Below, in pieces: positions 25,687 to 34,722 of a stretch of DNA of 48,436 bases. The stretch's first letter is position 1; every line of letters starts with the position of its first letter. The DNA lies in NCBI GenBank assembly GCA_052387335.1, contig JBQTJH010000059.1, forward strand, positions 1 through 48,436, read 5' to 3'. The notes beneath the pieces were generated by a model. The model worked only from the letters and a program-made list of their open reading frames with translations. It was not told the DNA's origin and did no database searches. Source of the stretch: Panacagrimonas sp052387335. GTDB lineage: Bacteria > Pseudomonadota > Gammaproteobacteria > Nevskiales > Nevskiaceae. A program made the translations under genes and the position numbers.

Positions 25687-26474
25687 GTACTGGGCGTGGG
25701 GTCCGGCGGATTGCGCGGTTGCAGTCCGTGCTGGCGTGAGGCGGCAGGGCTGGCCACGCCGACCAGCGAGCGCACCTGGGCGCGCGCCACGCGACCGACG
25801 AAATTCATCGGGATGACGCGCTTGCGCGCAGACAGCAGATAGGCCTCGGCCAGCGGCCGCGACAGACTGCCCAGGCTCCAGGCGCCGCCGTCGGAACGCG
25901 GCGCATTCCAGGGAAAGCCGGCGCTGAAGCGACGCACCTCAACGACTTCCAGGTCCAGCAGTTCGAGCCAGTCACACAACCGGCCGACGCTGTAGAAATG
26001 CGCGCCATCGGGAAACGCGCGGTAGCGCAGCCCCAGCCGCTGACGCATGCCCCAGATGCCCCAAGGGTTGAAGCCCATCACGAACAGGCGGCCGCGGTCG
26101 CTGAGGATGCGATTGGCTTCACGCAGCACATTGTGCGGCGAGCGGGTGAATTCCAAGGTGTGCGGCAACACCACGGCGTCCACTGATTTCGAGGCCACCG
26201 GCAGGTGCTCAGGTTCGGTCAGGGCGGCGGCGCCGAATCCGGGCGAGGTTCCCAGCACCGCCCGATGCAGGGTCTCGGCGCATTGCAGCAGTTGATCGTC
26301 GTGACCCCAGCAGCCGATCTGCAAGACATGGCGGCCGAAAATATCCGGCAGCATGCGTGCGAGTTCACGCTGTTCCAGCTGCAGCAACTCCTGGCCGCGC
26401 GGTGAGCGCAGCCACAGCTCCAGCGCGCGCGCAGAAAACGGTCGGCCGCCTCCAGGCGGGCGCCAGGCGCTCAT
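25683..26474 (-). CDS. SAM-dependent methyltransferase (YafS-like)
   Basis: About 263 residues from ATG 26474 (MSAWRPPGGGRPFSARALEL); an earlier start at 26549 would run back almost to gloB and is not favoured. Methyltransferase core: motif I VLQIGCWGHDDQLL (Gly-Cys-Trp-Gly instead of the usual GxGxG), acidic/post-I region, LPVASKSVDAVVLPHTLEFT with the family's HTLEF signature, REANRILSDRGRLFVMGFNPWG. This is the pattern of E. coli YafS, encoded beside gloB and rnhA as here. The substrate is unknown. It diverges from gloB across 83 bases. Confidence 0.85.
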   Translation of the reverse strand: MSAWRPPGGGRPFSARALELWLRSPRGQELLQLEQRELARMLPDIFGRHVLQIGCWGHDDQLLQCAETLHRAVLGTSPGFGAAALTEPEHLPVASKSVDAVVLPHTLEFTRSPHNVLREANRILSDRGRLFVMGFNPWGIWGMRQRLGLRYRAFPDGAHFYSVGRLCDWLELLDLEVVEVRRFSAGFPWNAPRSDGGAWSLGSLSRPLAEAYLLSARKRVIPMNFVGRVARAQVRSLVGVASPAASRQHGLQPRNPPDPTPST

Positions 26475-26557
26475 CGGTGTGGGTAGAACACATTCATCGC
26501 TCGATTCTACGCGTCGACGGCTATCATCCAGGTCCATTTGCCAGATCACTTCGCCCC

Positions 26558-27364
26558 ATGTCCGAGCTTGAAGTGCTGCCCGTACCCGCCTTTGTCGATA
26601 ACTACTTATGGCTGCTGGTGCGTGGCAATGACGCGGTGGTGGTCGATCCAGGCGATGCCGCGCCGGTGCAGGCCGCGCTGACTGCGCGTGGCTTGAAGCT
26701 GAACGCGATCCTGATCACGCATCACCATCCGGATCACATCGGCGGGCTCAAGACCCTACTGACCACGCACACCGTGCCGGTATACGGCCCCAGCAAGGAG
26801 CAGGCAACGATCCCGCTGCTCAGCGTGAAGCTGAACGAAGGCGACGAAATCGAAGTGCTGAACCGGCGCTTCACCGTGATGGAAGTCCCCGGTCATACCA
26901 AGGGCCACATCGCGTACTACTCCGCTGCGACCGACCTGGAGCCGCCGGTGCTGTTGTGCGGCGACACCCTGTTTTCCGCTGGCTGTGGTCGCCTGTTTGA
27001 AGGCACGCCGGCGCAGATGCACCAATCACTGTCGCGTCTGGCGGCGCTGCCCGGCGCAACGCAAGTGTTTTGCACGCACGAGTACACCACTTCGAATCTT
27101 GCATTCGCCCACGCGGTGGAGCCGGACAACGCGGCGCTGAACCAGTACATCGAACGCGTCGCCGGTCTGCGCGCGGCCAACACGCCTAGCCTGCCGTCGA
27201 GCATCGAGCTGGAACTGCGCGTCAATCCCTTTCTGCGCACTGCGCAGCCCGCAGTTCAGGCTGCGGCGGCAGCACAGGCGGGGCGGGAACTGAGCAGCGA
27301 GGTGGAAATATTTGCGGCTTTGCGCGCCTGGAAGGACCAATTCCGTCCTGCCGCACAAAAATAG
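26558..27364 (+). CDS. gloB: Hydroxyacylglutathione hydrolase (glyoxalase II)
   Basis: 268 residues from ATG 26558 (MSELEVLPVPAFVDNYLWLL). Metallo-beta-lactamase fold with the binuclear metal motif THHHPDH (54-60), the second ligand His in VPGHTKGHIAYY, the bridging Asp in LLCGDTLFSAGCGRLFEG, and the last His in FCTHEYT. The C-terminal helical domain for glutathione binding is present (ELELRVNPFLRT). It hydrolyses S-lactoylglutathione to lactate and glutathione in methylglyoxal detoxification. A longer open frame upstream overlaps the divergent gene and is rejected. Confidence 0.97.
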   Translation: MSELEVLPVPAFVDNYLWLLVRGNDAVVVDPGDAAPVQAALTARGLKLNAILITHHHPDHIGGLKTLLTTHTVPVYGPSKEQATIPLLSVKLNEGDEIEVLNRRFTVMEVPGHTKGHIAYYSAATDLEPPVLLCGDTLFSAGCGRLFEGTPAQMHQSLSRLAALPGATQVFCTHEYTTSNLAFAHAVEPDNAALNQYIERVAGLRAANTPSLPSSIELELRVNPFLRTAQPAVQAAAAAQAGRELSSEVEIFAALRAWKDQFRPAAQK

Positions 27365-27501
27365 AACACCGGGGTTTAGGCCAGATCCGATGCAAGGCTG
27401 TATCCGGCCGACGAACCGACTGATGGCGTCACCTGAACGGTCTTCTTGGCCGAAAATCATTTGGTAGACTTGAGCGCTAACGCTTCGCACTTCCCATCCT
27501 G

Positions 27502-28083
27502 ATGCCCTTGTTCTGCGGCCGACAGACTCTGAGGTCCCTGCTTATCTGCGCGCTGGCTGGCGCGGGCTCCCCTGTGGCGCTGGCCTTTCAGCCGGTGGCG
27601 CCGGATGAGGGCGCGATTGCGCTGGACCAGGCCGTGCAGGGCCTCAAGGACGAAGCCCTGCAGTTCAATCGCGACGCGCTGATGGCCGAGGACGAGCTCC
27701 TCTACCCCTCGCTGACCCGCGTATCGATCTACATCAGCAATCGCATTCCGAATCTGCTGCTGGAACAGGTCAGCCTGCAGGTCGACGGCGCCGCGCCGGT
27801 GACCTACACCTACGACGAGTTCGACTCGCGCGCGCTGCTGCGCAGTGGCGCACTGCAGCGACTGGTGCATCAAAATCTGGATCGCGGCGCGCATCGCATC
27901 AAGCTGCGCTACAGCGGCCGCCTCGATGGGGGTCGCGCTGATGCCGATCCGCTCGTGGGCGAGTTCGATGCGGTATTCGACAAGGGCCTGGTGGCCTCCG
28001 AGATTGAACTGCAGATCACGCGTGGCTCTCGTCGCAGTGCGCCCGCGGTGAAGCTGGTGGAGTGGAGGGTGGCTGAAGAATGA
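27502..28083 (+). CDS. Exported protein of unknown function, first gene of the envelope-machine operon
   Basis: 193 residues. The N-terminus is a signal peptide (LRSLLICALAGAGSPVALAF, cleavage near residue 28). The body begins with a helix (ALDQAVQGLKDEALQFNRDA), then a beta-rich domain: TRVSIYISNRIPNLLLEQVS, a YTYDEFDSRALLRSGALQRL stretch, and HRIKLRYSGRL, ending in SEIELQITRG. The order suggests an immunoglobulin-like or other beta-sandwich periplasmic domain, but no family is recognised. Its stop overlaps the next start (ATGA). Position and export suggest it is a periplasmic part of the complex encoded downstream. No clear promoter is seen in the 137 bases before it. Confidence 0.75.
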   Translation: MPLFCGRQTLRSLLICALAGAGSPVALAFQPVAPDEGAIALDQAVQGLKDEALQFNRDALMAEDELLYPSLTRVSIYISNRIPNLLLEQVSLQVDGAAPVTYTYDEFDSRALLRSGALQRLVHQNLDRGAHRIKLRYSGRLDGGRADADPLVGEFDAVFDKGLVASEIELQITRGSRRSAPAVKLVEWRVAEE

Positions 28084-30077
28084 AGTCTCGCGCCCTGACC
28101 CTGACAGCCGCGGCGCTGTCGGTCCTTGGTCTGTCCTTTAGCGCTGCGGCGGTCGAAACCTATTCGGTGGGCTCGGCCAACGACCCGCGTATTCGTGCGT
28201 CGCAGTTCCTTGGCGGCGATGAGCGCTACTACTCAGCTCTCACCGAGTTACTGAAACTGCAGCGTGGCGCCGGGCCCGAGTTCGAGGCCTCGTCCGAATA
28301 CTGGACTGCGCTGGCGGAATACCAGCTCTCGTTCGGCATGCGTGATCGTGCCGAAGCGCTCTACCGCACGGTCGCGGCGGCGGCGGCCGATCCCCTCGTC
28401 GCCGGCCGCGCACGGCTGCGCCTTGCGGAATTTGAATACGAGCGCGGCTATCTGGACGAATCACGCGCCAGCCTGCTGCGCGCGCGCGAAAAGCTGCCGG
28501 AAGATCTGGAAGCAGAGTGGTTCGACCTGTATTCGCGCGTGCTGATGGCCCAGGGCCGTTACAACGAAGCGGTGACGGTGCTCGAAGAGGCGACCACGGA
28601 CGATGACGACGAGAAGGCCTTCCTTCGTTACAACCTCGGCGTTGCGCTGATCAACGACGGACGCCTGGCACAGGGCCGCACCGCACTGGATCGCGTCGGT
28701 CGTTACCCGGGCAACAGCGAGCTGATCCGCGCGCTGCGCGATCGCGCCAACACCACCCTGGGCTGGCATTTCCTGTCCAATCAGCTCGGTGGCTCGGCCA
28801 AACCGGTGCTGCTGCGCGTACGCAGCGTCGGGCCTTATTCCAACCGCGCGCTGCTCGGCGTTGGCTGGGCAGAACTTGCGCCCAAGGGCCAGCTGCAGAC
28901 CCGCGGTGAGCTGCTGGAAGATCAGAAGCTACGCGAACTCAACGCGCCCTTCAACTCCGGCAATCTGTTTGGCGGTGCGCTGCGTCGTGGCTATCTGGAC
29001 GATCCCTATGAGCGTGCGGGTATCCGCAGCTTCCGCCGCTCGACGCTGGCCAAGGACGAAGAAGAGGCTATGCGCCGCGCGATCCTGGTGTGGTCGGAAC
29101 TGATTGACCGCGACCCGCAGGACCCCGCGGTGCAGGAGTCCTGGCTGGCCGTGCCGTTTGCACTGGACCGGCTCCGCGCCTACACCCAGGCCGCCAAGTA
29201 TTACGAGCAGGCGGTCGAACGGCTCGACGCCGCGCACAAGCGCAATAAGGACGCGATCCAGGCGGTCAAGGGCGGTCGCATGGTGGAAACCATCATGCGC
29301 CGCGACATCGATTCCGAAGCTGGCTGGCGCTGGGAACTGCGTGACCTGCCGGACGCGCCTGAAACTTACGCGCTGCAGACCTTGATCGCCGAGCATCGGT
29401 ACGCCGAGGCGCTCAAGAATTATCGTGATGTGCGTCTACTCACGCGCAGCATGGACGGCTGGAAAACGCGCATGGGCGCCATCGACGCGGCCTTCCACAA
29501 GCGCAGCCTGGACTCTACGGTTGAGCCCACGCAGCTGTTTGCGCGTGCCAAGCGCAACTGGCGGCCGCTGCGGGAAGAGCTGACCATCGCGCTGGACGAA
29601 GAAGTGTCGATTGCGCCACCCGGCAGCTACTCCGGTCGCGCGCCGCGCCAGGCTCCTCAGATCTTGAACCTCAAGCTCAGTGCCATACCCGCCCGATTCG
29701 ACGGCCCGGTGGAGCGCGTACAGAGCCTGAAGACCCGCACCAGCTCGCTCAAAGAACCCCTGGCCGCTGCTGCGCAGGAATCCGCCAAGCGTCTGCGCGA
29801 CATGGGACTGGCAGAACTCAACGCACAGAAGTCGATTCTGGAGAAATACATCGTCGAGGCGCGCTTTGCGCTGGCGCGCATCTACGACGGCGCCCTGCCC
29901 GATGCCGATCAGGACGAGTTTGAACTCGACGACGAGGGCAAACCCATTCGCAAGCCAAAAACCACGCGGGGCGAGTTCGAAGTGGACAAGACCAAGCCGC
30001 TTGACAGCCAGCTCAAGCCGGCAGCGCCGGCAGCCCGTGCGCCCGCTGCGGGCGACGCGGAAGTCGAGGTCAAGTGA
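28080..30077 (+). CDS. Periplasmic TPR-repeat protein of the envelope machine
   Basis: 665 residues with a signal peptide (ALSVLGLSFSAAA, cleavage near residue 24). Most of the protein is helical repeats of TPR type: YWTALAEYQLSFGMRDRAEA, ARLRLAEFEYERGYLDESRA, LRYNLGVALINDGRLAQGRT, with more near the middle (AVPFALDRLRAYTQAAKYYE). A late coiled segment (LAELNAQKSILEKYIVEARF) is followed by an acidic and then Ala/Pro-rich tail. TPR solenoids hold protein partners; here the likely partners are the lipoproteins that follow. The layout resembles the large TPR components of the Myxococcus Glt/Agl and Nfs sets, but orthology is not shown. It overlaps both neighbours by a few bases. Confidence 0.8.
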   Translation: MKSRALTLTAAALSVLGLSFSAAAVETYSVGSANDPRIRASQFLGGDERYYSALTELLKLQRGAGPEFEASSEYWTALAEYQLSFGMRDRAEALYRTVAAAAADPLVAGRARLRLAEFEYERGYLDESRASLLRAREKLPEDLEAEWFDLYSRVLMAQGRYNEAVTVLEEATTDDDDEKAFLRYNLGVALINDGRLAQGRTALDRVGRYPGNSELIRALRDRANTTLGWHFLSNQLGGSAKPVLLRVRSVGPYSNRALLGVGWAELAPKGQLQTRGELLEDQKLRELNAPFNSGNLFGGALRRGYLDDPYERAGIRSFRRSTLAKDEEEAMRRAILVWSELIDRDPQDPAVQESWLAVPFALDRLRAYTQAAKYYEQAVERLDAAHKRNKDAIQAVKGGRMVETIMRRDIDSEAGWRWELRDLPDAPETYALQTLIAEHRYAEALKNYRDVRLLTRSMDGWKTRMGAIDAAFHKRSLDSTVEPTQLFARAKRNWRPLREELTIALDEEVSIAPPGSYSGRAPRQAPQILNLKLSAIPARFDGPVERVQSLKTRTSSLKEPLAAAAQESAKRLRDMGLAELNAQKSILEKYIVEARFALARIYDGALPDADQDEFELDDEGKPIRKPKTTRGEFEVDKTKPLDSQLKPAAPAARAPAAGDAEVEVK

Positions 30078-32917
30078 TGCCGCTTCCGTCACGTTTTGTT
30101 CGTACGCTCAGCGCGTCCTGCCTGGCGGCCTATCTGGTCGGTTGTGCCGGTCTGGGCGGCGGCGACACTAGCATCAAGGCCGCGCCGCCGATCCGCAGCA
30201 TTCTCAAAGACAAGGACACCAGCGATCTCAAGATTCCGGTGATCCGGTCTGAGCCGATTGCGCCGGACCCGGACAAGGCCTTGGAGAATTACGACAAGGT
30301 CCTGCAGATGTCGCCCGACGCGGAAACGCGCGCAGAGGCACAGCGACGGCTAGCCGACATCAACGTGCAGCTCGACGATCTCAAGGGCGGCAACGAGAAC
30401 AGCGAGAAGCATCTCAAGCAGGCCATGTTGATCTACCGTCACCTGCTCGAAGAGCGGCCGGAAGATCCCAAGAACGACCGCGTGATGTATCAGCTGGCGC
30501 GCGCGCAGCAAAATCTGGGCGACAGCAAGGGCGCAATCGACACGCTCAAGCAGCTGACCGACAAGTACGAGGGCTCGGCCCTGGCCGGCGACGCGCATTT
30601 CCGTCGCGCCGATCTGCTCTACCGACTGGATCGCTACGCCGAATCAGAGGCCGAGTTCGCGACCGTCATGGGCTATGACGACCGCACCCCGTTCTTCGAG
30701 CCCGCGCAGTACATGATGGGCTGGTCGCAGTACCGCCAGTCAAAGTTCGACGCTGCCATCTCCACCTTCTTCGACATCCTGGATCGCGAGCTGCCGGAAC
30801 CAACGCCGCTGGAGGTTGAAGACGCCGTCGGCCAGGTTGAACGCGGCAAGACCGATCTGGCACGTGACTCCGTGCGTGTGGTGTCGCTGTCTTTCGCGGC
30901 GCTGGGCGGCGGCGTGGCGGTGAGCGAGCGCTTCGCCAAGACCGGCGATCCGCGCTTCTACCCGCTGGTCTACAACGCGCTCGGCCAGATGTTGCTGGAG
31001 AAGCAGCGCTATACCGATGCAGCCGAGTCCTACACTGCATTCACCCAGCGCTACGCCACACATGCGCTGGCACCGACGTTCCAGTCGCGCGTAATCGACT
31101 CTTACACCAAGGGCGGTTTCGGCGATCTGGTGACGCGCGAAAAGGAACGCTACGCCGTCACCTACGATCCGGCGGCGCCCTACTGGGCTGGAAAGCCGCC
31201 GACGGAAGAAGTGATGACCGCGCTGCGCGGCCATCTGGAAGATCTGGCCAAGTTCAATCACGCGCAGGCGCAGGCCGACAAGGTGGCCAAGCGCGAACAG
31301 TTCCTGGTTGCAGGCAAGTGGTACAAGCGCATCATCGAGATCTATCCCAACGATCCCAAGGTCGCCGAGATCAACTTCCTGCTGGGCGACGCCCTGCTCG
31401 ACGGCGGCAAGACCCTGGAAGCGGCCGAGCAGTACACCGTCACTGCCTACAAGTACCCGCCGCACGCCAAGTCGGGCGAGGCCGCGCTGGCCGCGTTCCA
31501 GGCCTTCGAAAAGCACGCCAAGGAAGTGCCCCCGGCCGAGCGGCCCGCGGCGCTGCGCCTGGCGGTCGATTCGGGCTTGAAGCTGGCCGACAGCTATCCG
31601 CAGCACTCGTCCAAGCTGCCGGTGCTGACCCAGGTCGCGCAAGACTTGTTCGAGATGAAGTCGCTGCCCGAGTCCATCGCAATTGCCAAGCGCGTGCTGG
31701 ATGTCGGCCCGCAGGTCGATCCGGTGCTGCGTCGCAACGCCTGGAGCGTGACCGCCGCCTCGCAGTTCGAACTCAAGGATTACCCGGCCGCAGAGGTCGC
31801 GTTCACCGAAGAACTCAAGCTGGTGCCGCCGCAGGCACCGGAACGCCGTGACGTCATCGAACAACTCGCGGCCAGCATCTACAAGCAGGGCGAGGCGGCA
31901 CGCGAGGCCAAGGATCTGCGCAAGGCCGTGGACGCCTTCCTGCGCGTGGGTAAGGTGACGCCGGATTCCAAGATCCGAGCCAACGCCGACTACGACGCCG
32001 CTGCCAGCCTGATCGAACTCAAGGACTGGCCGGCTGCAGCGGTGGTGTTGGAATCCTTCCGCAGCCGCTACCCGCAGAACACCCTGGCCGCCGACGTCGA
32101 CAAGAAGCTGGCGCAGTCCTACGAATCGGACAGCAAGCCGGCGCAGGCCGCAGCGGCCTACGAGCGCATCGCCGCACGCGCCTCGGAAACCGAAGCGGTA
32201 CGTCGCGAGGCCGCCTGGCAAGCCGCCAAGCTGTACGACGGCGCCAAGCTGCCCAACGATTCCTTCCGCGCGCATCAGGCTTACGTCACCGCCTTCCCGC
32301 GGCCGCTGGACCGCGCCATGGAATCGCGTTCGCGTCTGGTGGACATGTCCAAGGCGCGCGGCGACATCGCGCTGCAGTCGTTCTGGCTCAAGGACATCAT
32401 CAAGGCCGATCAGAGCGCGGGTGCCGAACGCACCGATGCCACCCGCACCCTGGCGGCAGAGTCGAGCCTGGATTTGGGCCGCATGAGCGCGGTGGAAGCC
32501 AAGCGCCTGCGCTTGGCCGCGCCGCTGGACAAGAGCCTCGCCGCCAAGAAGGCCGCCATGGAAACCGCGGTGAGCATGCTCAATCAGGCGGCCGGCTACG
32601 GCTTTGCCGAGACCACCACGGCGTCGACGTATGAAGTGGCCACGCTCTACCAGGACTTTGGCAAGTCGCTGATGGACTCCGAGCGTCCGGCCAACCTGAA
32701 AGATCTGGAGCTCGAGCAGTACAACCTGTTGTTGGAAGAACAGGCCTTCCCGTTCGAAGAGAAGGCGATCCAGACCCACGAGACCAATCTCAAGCGCGTG
32801 CTGCAGGGTCGTTACGACACCTGGGTCAAGGCCAGCGCCACCAGCCTGCAACAGATGGTTCCGGGCAAGTACGCCAAGCGCGAGCAGAGCGAGGACGTTT
32901 ATGAATCCCTGCGCTGA
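30077..32917 (+). CDS. Large TPR-repeat lipoprotein of the envelope machine
   Basis: 946 residues from ATG 30077, which shares one base with the upstream stop (TGATG). The signal peptide ends in a lipobox (LVGC, lipidated Cys23); the next residue is Ala, not Asp, so outer-membrane sorting is expected. From about residue 60 the protein is a long array of helical repeats (ENYDKVLQMSPDAETRAEAQ, MYQLARAQQNLGDSKGAIDT, HFRRADLLYRLDRYAESEAE, MGWSQYRQSKFDAAISTFFD and on to the C-terminus), like BamD/YbgF-type TPRs but much longer. It could form an extended scaffold on the inner face of the outer membrane, contacting the TonB-like protein. It overlaps the next gene by 17 bases. Confidence 0.83.
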   Translation: MPLPSRFVRTLSASCLAAYLVGCAGLGGGDTSIKAAPPIRSILKDKDTSDLKIPVIRSEPIAPDPDKALENYDKVLQMSPDAETRAEAQRRLADINVQLDDLKGGNENSEKHLKQAMLIYRHLLEERPEDPKNDRVMYQLARAQQNLGDSKGAIDTLKQLTDKYEGSALAGDAHFRRADLLYRLDRYAESEAEFATVMGYDDRTPFFEPAQYMMGWSQYRQSKFDAAISTFFDILDRELPEPTPLEVEDAVGQVERGKTDLARDSVRVVSLSFAALGGGVAVSERFAKTGDPRFYPLVYNALGQMLLEKQRYTDAAESYTAFTQRYATHALAPTFQSRVIDSYTKGGFGDLVTREKERYAVTYDPAAPYWAGKPPTEEVMTALRGHLEDLAKFNHAQAQADKVAKREQFLVAGKWYKRIIEIYPNDPKVAEINFLLGDALLDGGKTLEAAEQYTVTAYKYPPHAKSGEAALAAFQAFEKHAKEVPPAERPAALRLAVDSGLKLADSYPQHSSKLPVLTQVAQDLFEMKSLPESIAIAKRVLDVGPQVDPVLRRNAWSVTAASQFELKDYPAAEVAFTEELKLVPPQAPERRDVIEQLAASIYKQGEAAREAKDLRKAVDAFLRVGKVTPDSKIRANADYDAAASLIELKDWPAAAVVLESFRSRYPQNTLAADVDKKLAQSYESDSKPAQAAAAYERIAARASETEAVRREAAWQAAKLYDGAKLPNDSFRAHQAYVTAFPRPLDRAMESRSRLVDMSKARGDIALQSFWLKDIIKADQSAGAERTDATRTLAAESSLDLGRMSAVEAKRLRLAAPLDKSLAAKKAAMETAVSMLNQAAGYGFAETTTASTYEVATLYQDFGKSLMDSERPANLKDLELEQYNLLLEEQAFPFEEKAIQTHETNLKRVLQGRYDTWVKASATSLQQMVPGKYAKREQSEDVYESLR

Positions 32918-33608
32918 ACCCGCGCGCATGCTGCGTCCCTGGCTGGTACTGCTGCTGGCCGGGGCCTTGATCAGTGGCTGCGCCTCGCGCAAGCCCAAGG
33001 CCGATACCGATAAGGTCGACGCCGAAGCCACCTCCGAAGAGCCCGCCGAGCCGCCGGCCGACAAGGGCGATCCGGAAGGCCGCTTCGCGGAAGCCGTCAG
33101 CCTGATGAAGCAGAAGAAGGTCAAGGAGGCCGAGGCTGCCTTCATGGCGCTGACCGCGGACTTCCCTGAGTTCTCCGGTCCTCAGACCAATCTCGGCATT
33201 CTGTTCGCCAAGTCCAACCGGCGCGACGCCGCGATTGCCGCGTTCACGCGCGCGGCCACCGCCAACGGCGAGAATGCCGCTGCGTTCAACTGGCTGGGCA
33301 TTCTCAATCGCGAGGGTGGCAATTTTGAACGCGCCAAGCAGAGCTATGAGAAGGCGCTGAGCATCAATCCGGATTACCCGGCAGCGCATCTCAACCTGGG
33401 TCTGCTGTATGAAACGCAGCTCAAGCAGCCGGACGCCGCGCTCAAGCACTACCGCGAATACCTGCGCGTCACCGACGGCAAGGATCTGCGTGTGCTGCCC
33501 TGGATCGGCGAGATCGAATCGGCGCAGGCCAAGGTCGAACAGGCCAAGGCCGCGGCAGTTGAAGCCGCAGCCAGTGCGGCGGCGTCGGAAAAAGAGGTGA
33601 AGCCGTGA
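32901..33608 (+). CDS. TPR-repeat lipoprotein of the envelope machine
   Basis: 235 residues from ATG 32901 (GAGG six bases upstream). The signal peptide carries the lipobox ISGC, with lipidated Cys27. A charged linker is followed by about four TPRs: GRFAEAVSLMKQKKVKEAEA, PQTNLGILFAKSNRRDAAIA, AFNWLGILNREGGNFERAKQ, AHLNLGLLYETQLKQPDAAL. A C-terminal helix is rich in Ala/Glu/Lys. It is a smaller companion of the preceding TPR lipoprotein. An alternative start at 32928 would give a tighter signal peptide but has no ribosome site. Its stop overlaps the next GTG start (GTGA). Confidence 0.85.
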   Translation: MNPCAEPARMLRPWLVLLLAGALISGCASRKPKADTDKVDAEATSEEPAEPPADKGDPEGRFAEAVSLMKQKKVKEAEAAFMALTADFPEFSGPQTNLGILFAKSNRRDAAIAAFTRAATANGENAAAFNWLGILNREGGNFERAKQSYEKALSINPDYPAAHLNLGLLYETQLKQPDAALKHYREYLRVTDGKDLRVLPWIGEIESAQAKVEQAKAAAVEAAASAAASEKEVKP

Positions 33609-33988
33609 TCAAGCATCTGCCGCTCGCACTGCTGCTGGGCCTGCCCGTGAACCTGCTGGCGCAGGCCCTGCCGCCGCCTCCGGGCGACGAACAGCCCGCG
33701 ATTTCCGTGCGCCAGGATCTGCGCGACGAAGTGCGCAGCGAAGATTCCGGCACCACCATCGTCGGCGAACGCGAATCGCCCATCGGCCTGTACATCACGC
33801 CCTGGCGCAATGCGTACTCCGAACAGGACATTGATCGCCCCGCCCGTCTGCTGCAAGTCGACGTTGCGCCGATTGATCGCACGGTTTTTGCGAGACAGGT
33901 CGAGTATTACTCCGCCCTGACCGAAGCAGCCGAGGCCAAGAAGGCCGCGCCTGTTGCTGCACCCGCTGCTGCACCCGCTGCTCCCTAA
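33605..33988 (+). CDS. Small exported protein of unknown function in the envelope-machine operon
   Basis: 127 residues from GTG 33605. Signal peptide LPLALLLGLPVNLLAQA with cleavage near residue 20, then a charged region (VRQDLRDEVRSEDSGTTIVG), a hydrophobic-aromatic core (GLYITPWRNAYSEQDIDRPA) and an Ala/Pro tail made of AAP-type repeats (PVAAPAAAPAAP). No family is recognised. The tail could tether the protein to other components. It is the last of the exported set before the membrane-channel genes, 53 bases ahead of the TolQ-type gene. Confidence 0.72.
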   Translation: MIKHLPLALLLGLPVNLLAQALPPPPGDEQPAISVRQDLRDEVRSEDSGTTIVGERESPIGLYITPWRNAYSEQDIDRPARLLQVDVAPIDRTVFARQVEYYSALTEAAEAKKAAPVAAPAAAPAAP

Positions 33989-34041
33989 GGCCAAGCGCCG
34001 CATCGCTGCTCTCCATCACTATTTTCACGTAGAGGAATTCC

Positions 34042-34692
34042 ATGGACTTTACTTCCGCCATCGTCACTTTCTTCCAGCAAGGCGGTCTGTTCATGTACCC
34101 CATCGCGGTAGTGCTGGTACTGACTCTGGCCATCACCCTCGAGCGCTGGATCTTCCTGGGCCGCACCGAGCGTGAAAACCGCAAGCTCTGGAACGAGGTG
34201 CAACCGCTGCTGACGCGTGGCGACCTGTCGGCCGCCGAGCGCCTGGCGCGCGACTCCGACACCGCCATCGGCCGCATCCTGACCAACGGCATCGCGCAGT
34301 CGCAGTTCGAGAACAAGCGCAGCGAGGTGGAAATCGCTACCGAAGAAGGCTTGATGGAAGTGCTGCCCACCATCGAGAAGCGCACTCACTATCTGGCGAC
34401 GTTCTCCAACATGGCGGTGCTTTTGGGCCTGCTCGGCACGGTGGTGGGTCTGATCGGCGCGTTCGCTGCGCTGGGCACCGCTGACCCCGCCGAGAAGGCC
34501 GACCTGCTGTCCGCCGGCATTTCCGAGGCCATGAACTGCACCGCCTTCGGCCTGATGACCGCCATCCCCAGCCTGATGCTGCACGCCTATCTGCAGAGCC
34601 GCACCACCGCGCTGGTCGACGGACTGGAAGGCGTCTGCGCCAAGTTTGTCAGCATGGTCTGCGGCCGCACCCGGAACGGTAACGCCAACTAA
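34042..34692 (+). CDS. MotA/TolQ/ExbB-family proton channel subunit (AglR-like)
   Basis: 216 residues with three membrane helices: about 12-34 (GLFMYPIAVVLVLTLAITLE), about 123-145 (MAVLLGLLGTVVGLIGAFAA), and about 160-180 (MNCTAFGLMTAIPSLMLHAY). The conserved second-helix motif LGLLGTVVGLI and the third-helix Thr/Ser residues of the proton path are present. A cytoplasmic loop between helices 1 and 2 has the family's ERWIFLGR boundary. It would form a pentamer around a dimer of the ExbD-type proteins encoded next and convert proton flow to motion. AGAGGA precedes the ATG by 6 bases. The family alone cannot tell TonB-type, Tol-type or gliding-type use; the context favours the last type. Confidence 0.9.
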   Translation: MDFTSAIVTFFQQGGLFMYPIAVVLVLTLAITLERWIFLGRTERENRKLWNEVQPLLTRGDLSAAERLARDSDTAIGRILTNGIAQSQFENKRSEVEIATEEGLMEVLPTIEKRTHYLATFSNMAVLLGLLGTVVGLIGAFAALGTADPAEKADLLSAGISEAMNCTAFGLMTAIPSLMLHAYLQSRTTALVDGLEGVCAKFVSMVCGRTRNGNAN

Positions 34693-34722
34693 TCGCGCGT
34701 CCATCCCCAACGGGCATCTGCC

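Noticed and set aside
27443..27470. Possible promoter (TTCTTG ... TAGACT, 16-base spacer) ahead of the envelope-machine operon
   Set aside because: The -35 match is poor; not reported as a feature.
30740..33145. 801-codon open frame on the minus strand, antisense to the TPR lipoprotein genes
   Set aside because: It lies opposite strongly supported genes; a GC-rich third-position bias removes stops from the antisense frame. Its protein is low-complexity and has no recognisable motif.
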